This document shows, piece by piece, positions 5,777-6,746 of a stretch of DNA of 6,746 nt (position 1 is the first letter of the stretch; each line of letters begins with the position of its first letter). The DNA is from Agromyces sp. (GTDB taxonomy: Bacteria > Actinomycetota > Actinomycetes > Actinomycetales > Microbacteriaceae), in NCBI GenBank assembly GCA_031178025.1, contig JAPSJU010000114.1:1-6746 (forward strand), written 5' to 3'. Under the pieces are notes generated by a model. It did no database searches. It saw nothing but the letters and a program-made list of their open reading frames with translations, and was not told the DNA's origin. Position numbers and translations under genes: made by a program.

Positions 5777-6514
5777 TCAGAGCCCCGACTCGTCCGTGCG
5801 CACGAGGATGCGGTCGCATTCCGGGCAGAACAGCACGTCGTCGGATGCCGCTCGCCGAACGGTCTCGTGGTCCGAGCCCGTGAGCGTCATCGTGCACCCG
5901 CTGCAGGTGCGCTGGCTCAACAGCGAGGCGCCGACTCCGCCGCCCCTGGTGCGCCGCTGCTCGTAGAGCGCGAGGAGCGCCTCGGGCACGCCCTGGGCGA
6001 TGACGGCCCGGTCGCGCTCGACGGCCTGCCGTTCGACCTCGATGGCCGCGGCGGCCGCGGCGCGCTCCGCCTCGAGCTCCGCGGTCTCGGCGGCGATCTG
6101 CTCCCGCTCGGCTTCGATGCCGGCGACGAGCGCCTCGGCGGTCTCGACACGCTCCATCACGACCAGCTCCTGGTCCTCGAGGTCGGAGCGGCGCTTCGCG
6201 AGCGCCGTGAGCTCCGCCTCGAGCGCCGCGACGTCCTTCACCGATGAGGTGTGCTGCAGGCGGTCGCTGTCCCGGCTGCTGCGCGCCTCGACGACCGCGA
6301 CATCGGACTCGAGCCGGGCGAGCTCGGCACGTGCGTCCTCGAGGCTGCCAAGGGCCTCGGAGCGCCTTCCCCGCACCGCCGTGTCGCGGGCAGCGAGCTC
6401 GGCGAGCGGCGCCGTCTGCGGAAGCGACCGGAGCCGATGCGCGAGCTGCTGCAGGCGGGTGTCGAGCGACTGCAGTCGCAGCAGTTCCTGCTGCGCGGCG
6501 GGGCTGGCCTTCAC
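5777..6514 (-). CDS. Coiled-coil protein with C-terminal zinc ribbon (DUF164/CT398-like)
   Basis: The 245-residue protein is mostly a long antiparallel coiled coil (about residues 5-185), rich in Ala, Glu, Arg and Leu with heptad-like spacing, for example LAKRRSDLEDQELVVMERVETAE cut by short breaks. It ends in a zinc ribbon with CSGC (C204, C207) and CPEC (C230, C233). This order matches a widespread actinobacterial family, also called C4-type zinc ribbon or zf-RING_7, compared to Chlamydia CT398 and Helicobacter HP0958, which have been linked to secretion and sigma-54/flagellar regulation; no such partner is evident here and the role in actinobacteria is not known. The GTG start at 6514 is chosen because a GAGGAG Shine-Dalgarno lies 6 nt upstream. 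It follows the Nif3-like gene by 37 nt on the same strand, a pairing conserved in mycobacteria, so the two probably share a transcript. Confidence 0.93.
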   Translation of the reverse strand: MKASPAAQQELLRLQSLDTRLQQLAHRLRSLPQTAPLAELAARDTAVRGRRSEALGSLEDARAELARLESDVAVVEARSSRDSDRLQHTSSVKDVAALEAELTALAKRRSDLEDQELVVMERVETAEALVAGIEAEREQIAAETAELEAERAAAAAAIEVERQAVERDRAVIAQGVPEALLALYEQRRTRGGGVGASLLSQRTCSGCTMTLTGSDHETVRRAASDDVLFCPECDRILVRTDESGL

Positions 6515-6520
6515 GTGGTG

Positions 6521-6526
6521 CTCCTC
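6521..6526 (-). promoter_or_regulatory. Shine-Dalgarno of the zinc-ribbon gene
   Basis: GAGGAG on the minus strand, 6 nt before the GTG start at 6514. It decides in favour of this GTG as the start and contrasts with the leaderless-looking starts of panB, map, ppgK and the SPOR-like gene. Confidence 0.75.
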
Positions 6527-6551
6527 GTGGGGTCGGATGGGGAAGAGGTCA

Positions 6552-6746
6552 TCATTGCACGACCTGGAAGTCCCAGGGGTCGGTGCGCAGCTCGCTCACG
6601 CGGATGTCCAGTTCGGGGTGGGCGGCCCGGAGCTCGGCGGCGGCCGCCTCCAGCCACAGCCATTCGCTCGCCCAGTGCGACACGTCGATGAGGGCGGGTC
6701 CGCCGCCGAGCATCGCCTGTTCCCGCGCCTCCGACGCCGGATGGTG
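6552..6746 (-). CDS. Nif3-like dinuclear metal centre protein, C-terminal part (cut by window edge)
   Basis: The last 64 residues, read by hand from the right edge to TGA at 6554-6552, include AMLGGGPALIDVSHWASEWLWLE and end in VSELRTDPWDFQVVQ. This is the typical actinobacterial C-terminus of the Nif3/YbgI (DUF34) family, hexameric cytosolic proteins with a two-metal site; in full-length members the late His and Glu of this region (the H of DVSHW and a following E) help bind the metals. The N-terminal two-thirds lies outside the window. The family is often annotated as GTP cyclohydrolase 1 type 2, but its cellular role is unsettled. It is the upstream partner of the zinc-ribbon gene, 37 nt away, and that intergene carries only the next gene's ribosome-binding site. 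Confidence 0.88.
   Translation of the reverse strand, partial: HHPASEAREQAMLGGGPALIDVSHWASEWLWLEAAAAELRAAHPELDIRVSELRTDPWDFQVVQ

Overview
This 6.7 kb window comes from a high-GC actinobacterial chromosome, most likely Microbacteriaceae or a close relative. The support is a glnA2-glnE pair, a strictly polyphosphate-type glucokinase, a type Ic methionine aminopeptidase with the actinobacterial N-terminal extension, an actinobacterial type A RNase P RNA, and several start codons that look leaderless with a -10 hexamer just upstream. The family assignment is inference from gene content and style; no search was run. I see no phage, IS, CRISPR, tRNA or resistance genes.

Layout. 1-1108 (-): the N-terminal 369 codons of glnE, running off the left edge. 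1124-2461 (-): glnA2, a glutamine synthetase paralogue without the adenylylation tyrosine, 15 nt upstream of glnE and probably co-transcribed. 2462-2548: an 87-bp divergent promoter region. 2549-3430 (+): panB. 3459-3644 (-): a 61-residue SPOR-like small protein, convergent with panB. 3645-3655: an 11-bp divergent gap forming the centre of a perfect inverted repeat that holds both start codons and both -10 elements. 3656-4519 (+): map. 4553-5311 (+): ppgK, whose -10 element lies just after the map stop. 5341-5720 (-): rnpB, the RNase P RNA, convergent with ppgK. 5777-6514 (-): a coiled-coil protein with a C-terminal zinc ribbon. 6552-6746 (-): the C-terminal 64 residues of a Nif3-like dinuclear-metal protein, running off the right edge. 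Apart from rnpB there is no gene-free stretch longer than 90 bp.

The genes are housekeeping: nitrogen assimilation and its control (glnA2, glnE), pantothenate/CoA synthesis (panB), N-terminal methionine removal (map), glucose phosphorylation from polyphosphate (ppgK), tRNA 5'-end maturation (rnpB), and a conserved but poorly understood Nif3/zinc-ribbon pair. I found no convincing new multi-gene system. The signals most worth a second look are non-coding: the 17-bp palindromic double promoter/double start between the SPOR-like gene and map; a fixed 6-nt distance from -10 hexamer to ATG at four starts; and strong enrichment of the octamer CGGCATCC (either strand), which occurs eleven times between 2574 and 5850 and not outside that interval.
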